Assembly (NCBI RefSeq): GCF_000264995.1
Contig: NW_006767437.1
Span: forward strand, 944,233-998,103
Length of the DNA stretch: 53,871 bases
Origin: Punctularia strigosozonata HHB-11173 SS5
Taxonomy: Eukaryota > Basidiomycota > Agaricomycetes > Corticiales > Punctulariaceae
Reading direction: 5' to 3'
Shown: piece after piece, positions 1 to 10,454 of the stretch
Position numbering within the stretch: position 1 is the stretch's first letter
Layout: the number at the start of each line of letters is the position of its first letter
Notes under the pieces: generated by a model
What the model was told of the DNA's origin: nothing
The model's input: only the letters and a program-made list of their open reading frames with translations
Database searches by the model: none
Position numbers and translations under genes: made by a program

Positions 1-40
1 ATCAGTTCGTAACCATATGCTCCGTCCTTACGATTGACAG

Positions 41-103
41 TTCCACATGGTTCATAGTTCCGATAACTCCTTATTCCACATGGTTCATAGTTCCGATAAC
101 TCC
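41..103. repeat. Two tandem 30-bp direct repeats, 33-bp period
   Basis: Positions 41-70 and 74-103 are identical 30-mers separated by three bases. They lie about 35 bp upstream of a TATA-like box and about 380 bp upstream of the Gag-like ORF. Tandem enhancer-like repeats of this kind are common in LTR promoters, but no LTR ends were found, so that role is inference. Confidence 0.8.
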
Positions 104-136
104 CTATCGATACGAGCTCCGAACCGTGCCTCCGCG

Positions 137-144
137 TATATAAA
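137..144 (+). promoter_or_regulatory. TATA-like box upstream of the Gag-like ORF
   Basis: TATATAAA lies 339 nt upstream of the ATG at 483. Between it and the ATG the DNA is pyrimidine-rich with short CTCCGACTTT-type repeats (about 290-340). This fits an LTR-type promoter or a long 5' UTR. No gene is seen in 1-482. Confidence 0.4.
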
Positions 145-482
145 CTCCTAGCTCCTGTACTCTAACTCCTTAGTTCGAATATCGACTAAGTTACTCCTCT
201 GCTCCGACACGGACTTAGAGCGCGTAGCGACTCAAGCCTTAAAGCTTGAGTCTGGTCCGTACTCGCACTCACTCTCTGTATCTCGAAACTCTGCTCCGAC
301 TTTCTCCGACTTTCTCCGACTCTCTTCCGACTCGACTCCGACAACCATCTCGCTAGGTCCGGACGTCACACCTCCGGCGTCGGACTTAGCTCCGTCTCGA
401 TCTTGACACGCAGGGTCCGTCGCCTTTCAGATCCGGCGGGCTGTCGAGGGACAGCACCGGATCCTCACTTCCCCATCGTCGT

Positions 483-3400
483 ATGGTGGCGGCAGATGTT
501 GCCTACAGGGTTGGTGCTGCGGCACCAACGCCTGATGATAGTTCTCCTGTGGCGGTCGGGCCTCGTGCACCGAACCCTGGAGGTAGTGTTATTGCTCCTG
601 TGGCGGTCGGGCCTCGTGCATCGAACCCTGGAGCGCCTCTCGTGGCGGTCGAGCCTTGTGCGTCGAACCCGGGGGTCGAGTATTACGTCGGAAGACAAGA
701 AGATGTCTCCGTTGAGGAGTGGCTGTCGCACAAAGGATCGCGTAGCAGCACTGAACATGGTATGGGCTCGTCTTACCTGTCTAGTCGTATCCATGTCAGC
801 AATCCATTGGTGCTCGATGATCAGCCTATACCTGATGGTGTTGCATCGGAAGCACGGTCACGGCGCAGTGTTGAAGATGTCATAGCCCGAGCGCGTAAAT
901 GGACGGATGTCCGGGACCGTGAGCTGCATGATGCAGAGCGTGCACTTATCATGGAACAAGAGGCTTGTCGTGCAGCCGAACGACGTATCTCTGACCTGGC
1001 GGCAAGTGTAGAGAAGCTCATCAAAGTCGTAGAATCGCAGTCCGCCGAAATTGCGACCCTCAAGCAAGACCTTCGTGAGGGATCATCTCGTAGTTCAGTG
1101 CGAGAGCGTCTGCATGAAGTTTCATACGTCAAGGACGACGTGTCCACGAGCAATCAAGCTGTATCCAGCCCTATTCCGGGCACTCTGAGACAACGTGACG
1201 ATGATGCTTGCTCACAACATCATGATACAAGTACGGCACAGCCGTTCGTGCTGGCGTCAGGCAGGTCTGCCGGACGGAGGGCGTGTGCGTCCGTAGCGCC
1301 GCCGTCGCAGTTCATATCACCGACAAGTTCGCTTGGTCAGACACTTGAGCGTAAACTTAAGCAGCTGGAAGATGCTATGCTCACCATGGATAAGGCCGGA
1401 GCTGCTGCTGTGAGACCGAATGTCAAGCCCGAGCCCCCAACAGTGTACGATGGGCGAGACGACTTAGATGCGTTCCAGCGATACGTCGAGGAATCAGTCG
1501 AGTATCTGATAGATGGAATGATCAGTCGTGAGCGGCACGTGGCAAAGATAGGGCACTTCCTCGAGGAGGAGGCCCAGATGTTCGTCAAGCGTGTTGTGAA
1601 GCAACCGGAACGGTGGTCAGTACATCAGTTCTTCAACGAGCTGTTCAACTACTGCTTCCCCGACGGATTCCTGAATGCAATACGAGATCGTTGGCAAAAT
1701 TGTCAGCAGCTGGAATCGTCTGTTAAGGTCTACGCCGCGACCATGGAGGGTCTTTGGGATGATCTCGGCGATGAGATATCACCCCGTCAGTTCGTTCAAC
1801 GCTTCTGGAACGGGCTGAGTGATGCAATCAGTCGTGAACTATACATGGACCGGCTGCACCCAGATATCAGCACTTACGAGGAGGTTCTCGAGAGTGCTAT
1901 AGTCGCAGAGCGGGCCATAAACAACAGCCTCCATGCGCGTGAGTGGTCTGAGGAGTCGGATACTGAATCCGAACCCAACACGATGTCTGAGAACGAGCTA
2001 CAGGAGCACATGAAGTATGGCCTGTGCTTCAACTGTCATCAGAAAGGTCATATTCGTCGTAATTGCCCCGACGATCGTAATCAGGAAAGCAGTGAGTGTG
2101 ATGAAGACGACACACCTGCATCCACGGCGAGCTATGCCATTGCGTATGTCAATATGTACGATGATGCCGTAACTACGTCCATGAATGGCTGCGACACTGG
2201 TCCGCAGATGCAGGACGTGTTGCAATGTGGTTTGATTTCTTATGGGATGTTTGACGACAAACGACAAGTTGCGGAGGGCGAGCTTGATATCGCTCTCTCG
2301 CAGCTTCAAGTCGATGACCTTGCATTGTCCGAGCGTCAGCTTGGTTGTTGCGATGAATTTATGAAATACCTGGAACCGTGTGTCTTCACGACGGATGCTG
2401 CCTGTGACGAGCACGACGACCATGGGTCCAGACCCACTCTTGTCTATTTGGACAATGTGCGAGCAGTGCGACTTGAGCTTAGCGTCTTCGTCGTAGGACC
2501 CCGTTGGTTTGGCGACTCTGTCGCCGGTCTGACGGATACTCTTGACGAGACGCCACCTAGTCACCTGTCACCGTATGTTTGGAATATACGGATAGACGAG
2601 ATGGTAATTGCAATTGGCATGCTTCAACCCCCAGGCGGAGCTCCGTGTGGCGATATTGTGGGCCAAATTTCTGGGAAAGAGTCAGACACTAGCACGAGTG
2701 TTGATTTCCCATCGGTTCCAAGTTTTGACGTGTTCAATGCCTCGATTGACGCACCTAGCGGCACGCCGGAGGGCGGGACGGTAGAATCAATTAGAACCGT
2801 GCACCTTTGGTACTCAGACCTCACTAGAGGGTATTTGAGCTTGCGACCGACGGTGATCTTCGAGGAGGTGAAAGGCCGTCGTATTCTTAATATCGCATAT
2901 GCTAGTGTACAAACCACGGCGTGGTGCAATGATGCAGACATAGTTCACGAGACTTCGTTGGTCGTCGTGAACCCTGAGCTGTTGACGTTGGATGCAATCA
3001 CGAAGTCGGCGAAGCGGCTGCATGACCACGCGTCAACGCCATTGCCGAACATAGACGGTATTACTTACCAGGGTGAGGATCATCTTGGTTATGTCTTCGC
3101 CGGAGGGATCAGAGTCCGTAAGGTACTCGTCGATCCTCAGCCCGGAGGGCGCATATATGTCGTCCTCGGCTTCCCCGGTTGTTCTGTCACATTCCTCAAG
3201 GTCAGCAAGTTCGAATCCCTCAAGATTTCCAGCAAGATTGTTCGCACCTTCAACCACTGTCAATCCTCACGCCATTCCTTCCCCTTGCTCGACACGACGT
3301 TCGCGTACCCCTCCATCCGTCGCGTCCCCACCCTTATCAAACCGCCATCGGAGACGAAGTCCGACTCCTGCGTACTCCTTTGCGACATCGAGCGCATCAT

Positions 3401-3734
3401 CGAACCCCCGAAGGAACGAGTTCCGGCAACCTTCATCGAATACGCCCCACCCGTACGCGGATATCTCTTCGGTCTCGCGCATGATAGCAACGGCGGCATC
3501 TATGGCATCTATGGCAAGCCCGCGGGCATTCATCAGCATACCCAATCCAGCCATAACGGGTCACCTACCGGTCTCCTCGACCGCATCACCACATCATCCC
3601 CGTTCGACTCTAGCCACGGGATACAGCCCCATTCCGAAGCTGCTGCCAACGAGCCAAGGTCACTGTCATATCATCCCGAGGCTACGCATCCCGCGTACAT
3701 CGCCGCTTTTGGTCGTTCGGATCTTACGAAGTAG
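483..3734 (+). CDS. Retrotransposon Gag-like protein with CCHC zinc knuckle, no pol
   Basis: An uninterrupted 1083-codon frame starting at ATG 483. Residues about 20-65 carry three imperfect copies of a PVAVGPRAxNPG motif. Residues about 100-210 are charged and probably coiled coil. Residues about 315-485 resemble a Ty3/Gypsy-type capsid (Gag) domain, beginning near TVYDGRDDLDAFQRYVEE. A CCHC knuckle follows at C515, C518, H523 and C528 (CFNCHQKGHIRRNC). The remaining 550 residues match nothing I know: there is no aspartic protease DTG/DSG motif, reverse transcriptase or integrase, in this frame or the 700 bp after it. Gag normally packages retrotransposon RNA. Here it is either the surviving part of a non-autonomous element or a domesticated gag gene. 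The long intact frame argues for recent activity or selection. Gag identity is firm; the function of the C-terminal half is unknown. Confidence 0.8.
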   Translation: MVAADVAYRVGAAAPTPDDSSPVAVGPRAPNPGGSVIAPVAVGPRASNPGAPLVAVEPCASNPGVEYYVGRQEDVSVEEWLSHKGSRSSTEHGMGSSYLSSRIHVSNPLVLDDQPIPDGVASEARSRRSVEDVIARARKWTDVRDRELHDAERALIMEQEACRAAERRISDLAASVEKLIKVVESQSAEIATLKQDLREGSSRSSVRERLHEVSYVKDDVSTSNQAVSSPIPGTLRQRDDDACSQHHDTSTAQPFVLASGRSAGRRACASVAPPSQFISPTSSLGQTLERKLKQLEDAMLTMDKAGAAAVRPNVKPEPPTVYDGRDDLDAFQRYVEESVEYLIDGMISRERHVAKIGHFLEEEAQMFVKRVVKQPERWSVHQFFNELFNYCFPDGFLNAIRDRWQNCQQLESSVKVYAATMEGLWDDLGDEISPRQFVQRFWNGLSDAISRELYMDRLHPDISTYEEVLESAIVAERAINNSLHAREWSEESDTESEPNTMSENELQEHMKYGLCFNCHQKGHIRRNCPDDRNQESSECDEDDTPASTASYAIAYVNMYDDAVTTSMNGCDTGPQMQDVLQCGLISYGMFDDKRQVAEGELDIALSQLQVDDLALSERQLGCCDEFMKYLEPCVFTTDAACDEHDDHGSRPTLVYLDNVRAVRLELSVFVVGPRWFGDSVAGLTDTLDETPPSHLSPYVWNIRIDEMVIAIGMLQPPGGAPCGDIVGQISGKESDTSTSVDFPSVPSFDVFNASIDAPSGTPEGGTVESIRTVHLWYSDLTRGYLSLRPTVIFEEVKGRRILNIAYASVQTTAWCNDADIVHETSLVVVNPELLTLDAITKSAKRLHDHASTPLPNIDGITYQGEDHLGYVFAGGIRVRKVLVDPQPGGRIYVVLGFPGCSVTFLKVSKFESLKISSKIVRTFNHCQSSRHSFPLLDTTFAYPSIRRVPTLIKPPSETKSDSCVLLCDIERIIEPPKERVPATFIEYAPPVRGYLFGLAHDSNGGIYGIYGKPAGIHQHTQSSHNGSPTGLLDRITTSSPFDSSHGIQPHSEAAANEPRSLSYHPEATHPAYIAAFGRSDLTK
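544..673 (+). repeat. Three imperfect repeats inside the gag N-terminus
   Basis: Units at about 544-582, 595-633 and 640-673 encode near-identical Val-Gly-Pro-Arg-Ala/Ser-Asn-Pro-Gly blocks. The first two differ by one base across about 36 bp and the third has diverged more. This is local coding duplication in a low-complexity N-terminus. Confidence 0.75.
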
Positions 3735-4454
3735 CCATCTTGATCTCCACCCACAGAGCAAGATGGAATTACTCACAAGAGTTGGGATGTGACATGTGAC
3801 AACTTACAGATTACTTACTGTGACGCGAGCAAAGCCTGATAAGGCTAAGGTGCATTCACACGGTTAGGTTCTCGAGCGGCACAAAGCAGAGAGTCACAGA
3901 TCTCGTATTTGAGCACTCGAGTAAAGGTAGAATAGGGTACCAAAAGGTGAGCTCCAGACGACGAGGTAGCTTGACTTTATACCCTCGTCGTCGTCAGATG
4001 GAGCATGTGGTCGTAGAATGATAATCAAAAGGGGAACGGCGCGCCAGCGCCGACTTGCTCGAAAAGGAAAGATGGTCTCGGTCGACCTCCGGGAGAACCG
4101 GCACGTTACATCCGCCCTCCCAAAGCGGAAACCGCTTTGACCAAAAAGGAAGGATCCCGCCCGCCTTTGCTTCAAACGACGATCACGCCCCGCCTCGGAC
4201 ACCGCTCTCCCAATTCGACTCTTCCTTGCGCGCCGCCACCACCTTCACGACGACTTCCATCCTACATGAGTACTGCCAACCTCCGACTTCCGACGTGTTC
4301 TTCTTCTCCTCCAGCTGGCGCTTCTCGGCTGAGTCAACGGGCTGGTATCTCGGAATACGATTGACTGTCTATCGCTGTATCTGCCACTCTGACTACTCCC
4401 GTCAGAGACCTTCATCGCCCTCGCATTCGACAAGACCTGCTGGTTGCATTCTCA
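3735..4454. other. Gene-free stretch between gag and F-box gene
   Basis: Short frames on both strands have no recognisable family and no splice pattern. It probably holds the 3' end of the gag unit and the promoter/5' UTR of the F-box gene. No copy of the 1-480 sequence is visible here, so a matching LTR pair is not supported. Confidence 0.5.
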
Positions 4455-6248
4455 ATGGAGCGCGTGGAACGCATGCATACACTCAATCGCGAAGCCGAGG
4501 AGACCTGCACGGAGCTTTTAGCCCTCTGCGGCGACCAATATCCTGATGAATCGTCGACCGATCCCGCAGTCAGTCATCGTCCGCTCTGTCCAACGTCCTC
4601 CTGCTCGTCCGCTACACACCTGATCGATGATCACGATGCATCACGTACCGAGCGCATACAAGGACTACGCCGCCGGTTGAAGGACATCGCCGATGCTATT
4701 CTCGATCTTTGCGCCGAGCACAACGCATCCCGTCCCGTCAGTCGCCTTCCTGTCGAAGTCATGGCAATCATATTTCATCTCTCACAAATTTCCCGGACTC
4801 AAGACCACAATTACGGCCCACCATGGGTAGATACGACATGGTCGCCGTCGTTGACGCAGGTCTGCGTATCATGGCGTGAAATCGCCCTGAACACACCGTC
4901 ATTATGGAACTGCCTGCCCCTCGACAAACTACATCTAGCGCTCGCTCTGAGCCGTCGATTCGACAATCACCTCCTCCGCATCCGTGAATCGGGCATGAAG
5001 ACGTGGAATGGCGATGCCAGCGTGATGCTGTCCAATATCCTCGCCAAAAACACCGCACGCATCGCCGAAATTCGGATCGGTAGCCGGAGAGGAGCCGTCG
5101 TCCGCACGGTCTTGGATGGATTTGATCAATTGGCCCCGGTTTTGCAAACGCTCTCCCTCGTGCTGCCTGATAAATATGATCATTCGTTCATCAGCGTGAT
5201 GGAGTCCATCTGCCGGCTCAGAACCCCCGCATTGCAGCATCTGAAGCTAATGCGGGCCCCGTCGCCCGCAATATGGCGATCGTCTCTCCTGCGCTCGCCG
5301 GGATTGCGCTATCTACACCTACAGACGACGTTCGAAGACGTGCTTGCGGATGCCCTGGATGTTCTCGGCAGTTTGCCGTTGCTGGAGAGGTTGCGCGTGC
5401 GTGGCATGCATAATCACAGGCACTGCCATGCTATCCACTCTGATCAAGAGATGATGCACGGAACATCGACGCAGCGGCGTGTCTGCGAAACACGGATGCG
5501 TTCTTTGCGTCGCCTCAGCGTGTACGGTGCTACGCAACTGTGCATCGACCTCCTCGACAGCCTGAAACCATCACTACCACTCCGAGGATTATCGATTCAC
5601 TGTCATACAGACTGCACCCAACACTCCACCAACCTGTGGCAGCTCATCGAACCGTACATTCGGGCTTCTAGTTTATCGTTGACCGTAGAAGACTCCAGCA
5701 TCTCTCTCGGCTCGCTCATACCCGACGCGCCGGACGGAGGTCGAACTAGAGATCCCGTACGCGTCAGGTTTGAGAGGATCTCGCAGGACGACGTAAAGGA
5801 GATCTTCGCTAGGATTGGGTCATATCTTGGGCGATCAGAAGTGTCGAGCCTCCGCTTACACTTCCGTGGGCTGACAGCTGGACCGAGCCTAACAGAGACC
5901 CTGTCGAACTGGTCGTCTCTTCGCCACGTCGATCTATACCACGAAGCCGCCGCAGAGTGGTTTCTGCACGCCATACATACTGCGCCGAGCTCGTCGGCGC
6001 CACCGCTAGATCGGGCAAGCATGATTCTGCCGAACCTGTCCTCGCTCCAGATAGTGAAAGCCGATGCTCACGACGGTTCGTGGTACCGCGTCTGTCGTGC
6101 TGAGATTGCATTGCGATGCAGAACTACGACGGAGGATGGCGGACCCTATTTTCGGTCACTCACGTTCAACAACTGCGAAGGAATCTCAGAGCTGGAGCTA
6201 GCCGCTTTGAAGGACTCAGTTCCGGAGTTGGAAATATCCTGGTCATAG
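4455..6248 (+). CDS. F-box-like domain protein (597 aa)
   Basis: Single exon from ATG 4455. Residues about 1-90 hold a heptad-like helix with acidic and basic residues. An F-box-like motif spans about 96-152: SRLPVEVMAIIFHLSQI, then a variable loop, then SLTQVCVSWREIALNTPSLW. The rest (about 155-590) shows irregular leucine-rich spacing like the degenerate LRRs of agaricomycete F-box proteins (repeated L-x-x-L-x-L and LPLLERLRV-like segments). F-box proteins bind Skp1 through the F-box and bring substrates to SCF ubiquitin ligases through the C-terminal region. This family is greatly expanded in mushrooms and individual substrates are unknown. The same layout (helix, F-box, LRR-like tail) recurs at 33330-34832. 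Confidence 0.8.
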   Translation: MERVERMHTLNREAEETCTELLALCGDQYPDESSTDPAVSHRPLCPTSSCSSATHLIDDHDASRTERIQGLRRRLKDIADAILDLCAEHNASRPVSRLPVEVMAIIFHLSQISRTQDHNYGPPWVDTTWSPSLTQVCVSWREIALNTPSLWNCLPLDKLHLALALSRRFDNHLLRIRESGMKTWNGDASVMLSNILAKNTARIAEIRIGSRRGAVVRTVLDGFDQLAPVLQTLSLVLPDKYDHSFISVMESICRLRTPALQHLKLMRAPSPAIWRSSLLRSPGLRYLHLQTTFEDVLADALDVLGSLPLLERLRVRGMHNHRHCHAIHSDQEMMHGTSTQRRVCETRMRSLRRLSVYGATQLCIDLLDSLKPSLPLRGLSIHCHTDCTQHSTNLWQLIEPYIRASSLSLTVEDSSISLGSLIPDAPDGGRTRDPVRVRFERISQDDVKEIFARIGSYLGRSEVSSLRLHFRGLTAGPSLTETLSNWSSLRHVDLYHEAAAEWFLHAIHTAPSSSAPPLDRASMILPNLSSLQIVKADAHDGSWYRVCRAEIALRCRTTTEDGGPYFRSLTFNNCEGISELELAALKDSVPELEISWS

Positions 6249-6685
6249 CCCACGGATCGCCGCACATTCGTCGGGAAACTGAACCTCGACGTTGTCCACG
6301 TTCAAGTTGACAGGCTGGTCTATGATTTATTACTTGGACTCATGGTGCACGTCCCTTGTCTGGTCACGTTTCAGGGATCGCGACCGGTCATCACATACAA
6401 AGCATGATGGGTTGATTTCTTCCGCCGAAGGTAATGGTACAGGTGGTAGGATACGACGTTTTATCCTCCTTGAGTGGCGATCCGGACAAAAGACGGGTGT
6501 ATGTCTGAGTCGGGAGTGCTCAGTCAACGGGTCGCATGGACGCAGAGCATCAGAGAAAGGTATCAAGACACTCGGACGAAGAGGGGGTCCGAGTCGCAAC
6601 TATGCACGCCTGCCGTGTGTTTTGCGTTTACCACGAGCACGCACCATCCTCGTCTTCAACTATGGTCGTCTAACCACGCCATCCG
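6249..6685. other. Short gene-free stretch (convergent 3' ends)
   Basis: Lies between the stop of the F-box gene (+) and the stop of the BTB gene (-). No coding signal or repeat was recognised; it is probably the two 3' UTRs. Confidence 0.5.
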
Positions 6686-7878
6686 TTAGCGCTCGCTCCA
6701 ATGATAGACGATACTCACCCTCACGGCGGCCCAGTGCGCTATCAACGTCGACACCCGTCCGCGAAACGAGACCTTGCATTGGGAACAGGTGAGGTCATCA
6801 GCCAACGGACTCATCACCGAGAAGATCTCGAAACGACTAAGATCTGCGCGACGTGATCAGCGGCGCTCAGATGAGGACAACCGGCAGTATAGCCGTAACA
6901 CCCGGAAGCTCACTCGGTCGCGGGGCCCATCCGATATACGCGCACGCCAGCGCCCACGCGCGGGTGAGCTCCCTCTGCTCCTCGACGCTACAAACGGGGC
7001 TGGGCAGGTGCTGCTCCGGCGGCGCGAGCAAGAGGCGCTTCAGCGCGTCCGTCCGGCCGAGGTGGAGGAAGAACAGGCGGCGGAGGTACCGGGCCCCCAT
7101 GCGCTCCGCGAGCGCGTCGTCGATGCTCGGGAGCGGGAACGCGTGCAGGTGCGCAGAGGCGGCGACGGCGAGGCTCATAAGGTCATGGGCGCCCGCCAGG
7201 GCGTACACCTCCATCGGCATGGCGGGCGCGTATCGGTGCAAGAACAAATCGAAGGATTTGCGACCCGGCGCGACGGCAGATTTGACGTCGAATCCGTATC
7301 TCGGGAGCGCCTGCAGTGCGCTCGATGCGAGCGCGAACGCAGGTGAGTAGCGCACGCAGTCGATGTCGTATATGAAGTGCAGGAGGACGTTGAGGACCTG
7401 GGCGTCCTCGGGCACCGAAACGACGCGGGGTGCGCTGGCTGTGCCGCAGCCCGAGCGGCGCAGAGAGTGCAAGCCATTGAAACGGTTACTTGAGCTGTCA
7501 AGAATGCGGGAGTGAGTGTAGAAGAGGATGAGGTCCCTAGAGACGAGGATGACATCCTCGGGACCTGCGTTGATCGGGGCGCCGGGGTAGAAGGCGGTGG
7601 AGACGGGCGTCGCCTTCGCGCGGGACGACGTGGCGGGGTTTGGGGAGCCATCGAGGATCACGGCGGTCTGAGGCGCCAAAGCCCTGGGTCAGCACCTCGA
7701 TGTTTGCCTTTGGAAGTTTGTAAATGCGAGCACGACTCACGGGAATCAACGCGACCAGCGGCGTTCCGGTAGACATGTTCAGCCCTCCCGGAGACTCCGG
7801 AAGATTGAGGAATGACTCCAGGGTCCAGTCAAGGACTGGTTGTGGAGGCACTGCAGCGTGAGCGGCGGGAGCAATCAT
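6686..7878 (-). CDS. BTB/POZ-like domain protein, 3 exons (about 349 aa)
   Basis: Exons 7878-7741, 7667-6914 and 6843-6686. Introns are 73 and 70 nt with GTGAGT/GTGAGC donors and CTGAC/CTGAT branch sites, and all phases agree. After a Pro/Ala-rich start, residues about 70-165 look like the BTB fold used by many agaricomycete proteins: EDVILVSRDLILFYTHSRIL, then VVSVPEDAQVLNVLLHFIYD. Residues about 165-280 are the helical tail with ALPRYGFD and AHDLMSLAVAASAHL. The last exon carries the family's C-terminal DLTCSQCKVSFRGRV segment. BTB domains mediate dimerisation or Cul3 adaptor binding; the partner here is unknown. The first ATG in the frame (7878) was taken as the start. The final few codons are uncertain because a GTGAGT lies just before the stop. 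Confidence 0.75.
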
Positions 7879-9192
7879 GGTGTCGGGCACGGGCGCAGAC
7901 AGTGGATGTGGCGTGTAGGGGGAGAGAGCGGGTGGAGAGCGGGTGGACGACGAGTTATCTGCTTCCAAACCTGAACAAAGCGTATTAAATACGTTTGCAT
8001 CTTAAGGGCAGGCGGTCAGGTGAGGGAAGATCAAAGTGGAATCATGATGTCTGTCGCCGTGAACCAGGACTTCGTCTCTGAAGTACTTCTGGGCGAGACG
8101 GAAAAGGTCAACGTAGGCGCTTTCAGCCCACGAGTATCAATCAACGGCTGAGCGTGCAACCCAAGTATGTACTTGGCCGGCGATGGTGGTCTTATTGACC
8201 GACTGGCGCTTTCACCATGTTTCAGGGGCGTCCGTAAAACACCACCAGAAGCTGTAGCGCACGAGTATCGTCGTGCTGGATTCAGAAATTGGTCAGAATC
8301 CGCTGTAAGTAGCGGCCTGAACTTCCACTCACAGTCATTGCATACGACTAGCGAGAACAGGTTGTTCTGGTCCGCCAACCTTTCAGTCTCATACCCGCGG
8401 TGTACCCTCACGACCCCTCTGGTTGAAGGGGCAGGCCCTTTGATGATCCCTTATCGCAGCGAATGCCGCCAAAATCCTGGGCATTGTATCAAAGAAAGTG
8501 TTTGTAGGAGAGGAAATCAGTGACGTACCCGCCGTACCAGCGGGCGATCGCACGTTGTTACACTCACGTCCTCGTGTCATCGCAGTCAAAGACTTCATAT
8601 ACAAATGCATCACAAAGACTCACTGTAAACGATGTTTTTGCTCAATGACAGGCTATCTCGCAGGCTCAGGTATTTCGAGAAACGCATCCAAGCGTGAGGA
8701 CTCCATTGCGAGACATTCAGCTAGCCTTGCTGCAATACAGTACGCGTCTTCGAGGACCTGGGGCTTTAGAGCTTCGGCTCCATGACAGCAAACTGAATCT
8801 TGTGTGTATAACGCTTAAAGGTAAAGTATACGAGACGCGCGACTGGGAGACTCCGATTCAGACGGAGCTACTTAACGTCACGTGCATATACCAAGGAGAG
8901 TATCTCCTGTTCTCGCCTGTTTCGCTTCTGACCACTCCTGGACGCTGATTGTTGGATCCCCAAGCTTCAAGTGCTATGCACCCGCCAACTTGATATTCCT
9001 TCAAGAGATTCAGTAGCATCCATCGGTAATGATGGGCTTGCGGACTCTTCCGGCTCTCGTCAACGTGTCAATGTCAAATTGCTCGATATATATTCCGCCG
9101 TATGAACATGTACTGGTGAGTTCCAGCCAAATCTGAGGGAGAGTATCAGGCATACCCCCACCCATAGCATTCTTCCCTGCCGTTACCTTGCC
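7879..9192. other. 1.3 kb without a recognisable gene
   Basis: No frame here is long, family-like or linked to another by plausible splice sites. Base composition matches the neighbours. A plus-strand frame at about 8694-8948 reads like protein (residues such as LRLHDSKLNLVCITLKGKV) but has no known family and no clear start, so it is not annotated. Confidence 0.45.
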
Positions 9193-10454
9193 TTACAGCG
9201 ACGTATCTGCAGGGTGCAGTCAGCCAAAACAAGCACTGCGACACATATTTGACTGATCTAGGGCAGTACCTTCATTGTCCACGCTCCGCTCGATGAACGG
9301 CTTTTCCGTGTAGCACGTCTCTATCCCGAGGGCGTTCGCGAACCACGGCCCGGCGGCGTACCATCCGGCATTTGTGAACTCCCTTATCGGGAGTAGGACA
9401 AGCTTCTCCTTGACCTCCTCACGCTGTGCCAACCACCGCAACGTCTCGTACATATCGGGGCCCTCCTTAGTCCGGTGACGTTGGAGGTACAACCGCTTCA
9501 GCGTCTTCAGTACGCCCTTCAACGCCTCCACCTCTGCCTCCAGCCGCTGCGGGCCCGAGCGCCAGGTGGGGCCAACGAGCCATCGCTTCTCGTTGGCGAA
9601 GACCGGACCTTTGTCTTCATTCATCACAGCGTCGAGCGGCACACCAAACACGGCACGCAGAGCCGCCGGGAACACGTCCTCCTGTGGTCCGACGCCCGAG
9701 AGCCGCATATACTCGACGGCGGGGAACGTCGCGCGGACGACCTGAAACACCGGTCCGAAGTGATGCCAATCCTCGCCGAACCCGCACCCGTTCTGGAACA
9801 GGTGCAGGCGGCGCACGGTGTACAAAGGCGGACTGCGATGGATCGCGGCCGGGTCGCCGCGGAGGTAGAGGCCGAATTCATAGGCGTTCGACCGTTTGAG
9901 TGACTGGTAGTGCAGCGTGAGGTCGGTCAGGCGCGGGAACACCGCTGCGTCACGGTAAAGCTTGGCGAAGTCGAGGTCGGGGGCGATGAGCGCCAGGCTT
10001 TTCAAGGTCGGGCCTGCCCTCTTGAGGATCTGTCGGACGAGCAGCCCGAGCGACGCCTGCCTGCGCTTGAAGCACCGCGCACGCTCCTTCATCTCCTGGC
10101 GCGCGAACTTCTTGTGAAGCACCTTCCGTTCTTCGTAATCCATCGTGTGCCAATCATCGAAGCGGTCAGGGTGTGGTTTCGAAAATGTATCTCCCCCATG
10201 GGTGGCACCATGATGAGCAGGTGTTGGACGTTGAATCGATAAGGACGGTCGGCGCGGGCAATTTCTTTGGCGAACTTTTCGAGTTGAGGCAGCTCCCCAG
10301 CGAGCCAAAGCGTTTGGAACCTGTTGCGGGCGGACGCGAGGCGGATGAACTTGGACACCCTCGAAAGAACCGTGCCCATGTAGCCTCCTTCGGTGCACAC
10401 GTACGAGAAGATCATCTCCAACACCTCCTGCGGGAGCGAGTCGAGGCCTGGCAT
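9193..10454 (-). CDS. F-box-like protein, paralog of the 48.3 kb gene; frame switch inside
   Basis: Starts at ATG 10454 with MPGLDSLPQEVLEMIFSYVC, an F-box-like opening. It is alignable along its length to the intact protein at 48328-49545: shared DSLPQEVL/DTLPLEVL, FNVQHLLI, PTLKSLALIAPDLDF, TVRRLHLFQNGCGF, FPAVEYMRLSG, LKTLKRLYLQR and ALGIETCY. Around 10188 the frame changes. Either one base is lost in the GGGGG/TTTT run, or there is an 86-nt intron (10213-10128 region) with a GTGCCA donor and an AAG acceptor. The peptide just after the switch (DRFDDWHTMDYEERK) looks truly coding, which favours a frameshift or assembly error. A 63-nt intron near the end (9269-9207) with a CTGAC branch site gives a short last exon ending at TAA 9193. 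Function unknown beyond the possible Skp1 link. Confidence 0.6.

Noticed and set aside
3073-3792. Overlapping 239-codon frame at the end of the gag-like ORF
   Set aside because: A shadow in another frame of the gag-like ORF; Ser/Pro composition results from frame shifting.
1-3900. Complete LTR retrotransposon
   Set aside because: No terminal direct repeat pair, primer-binding site, polypurine tract or pol was found; only a Gag-like ORF is supported.
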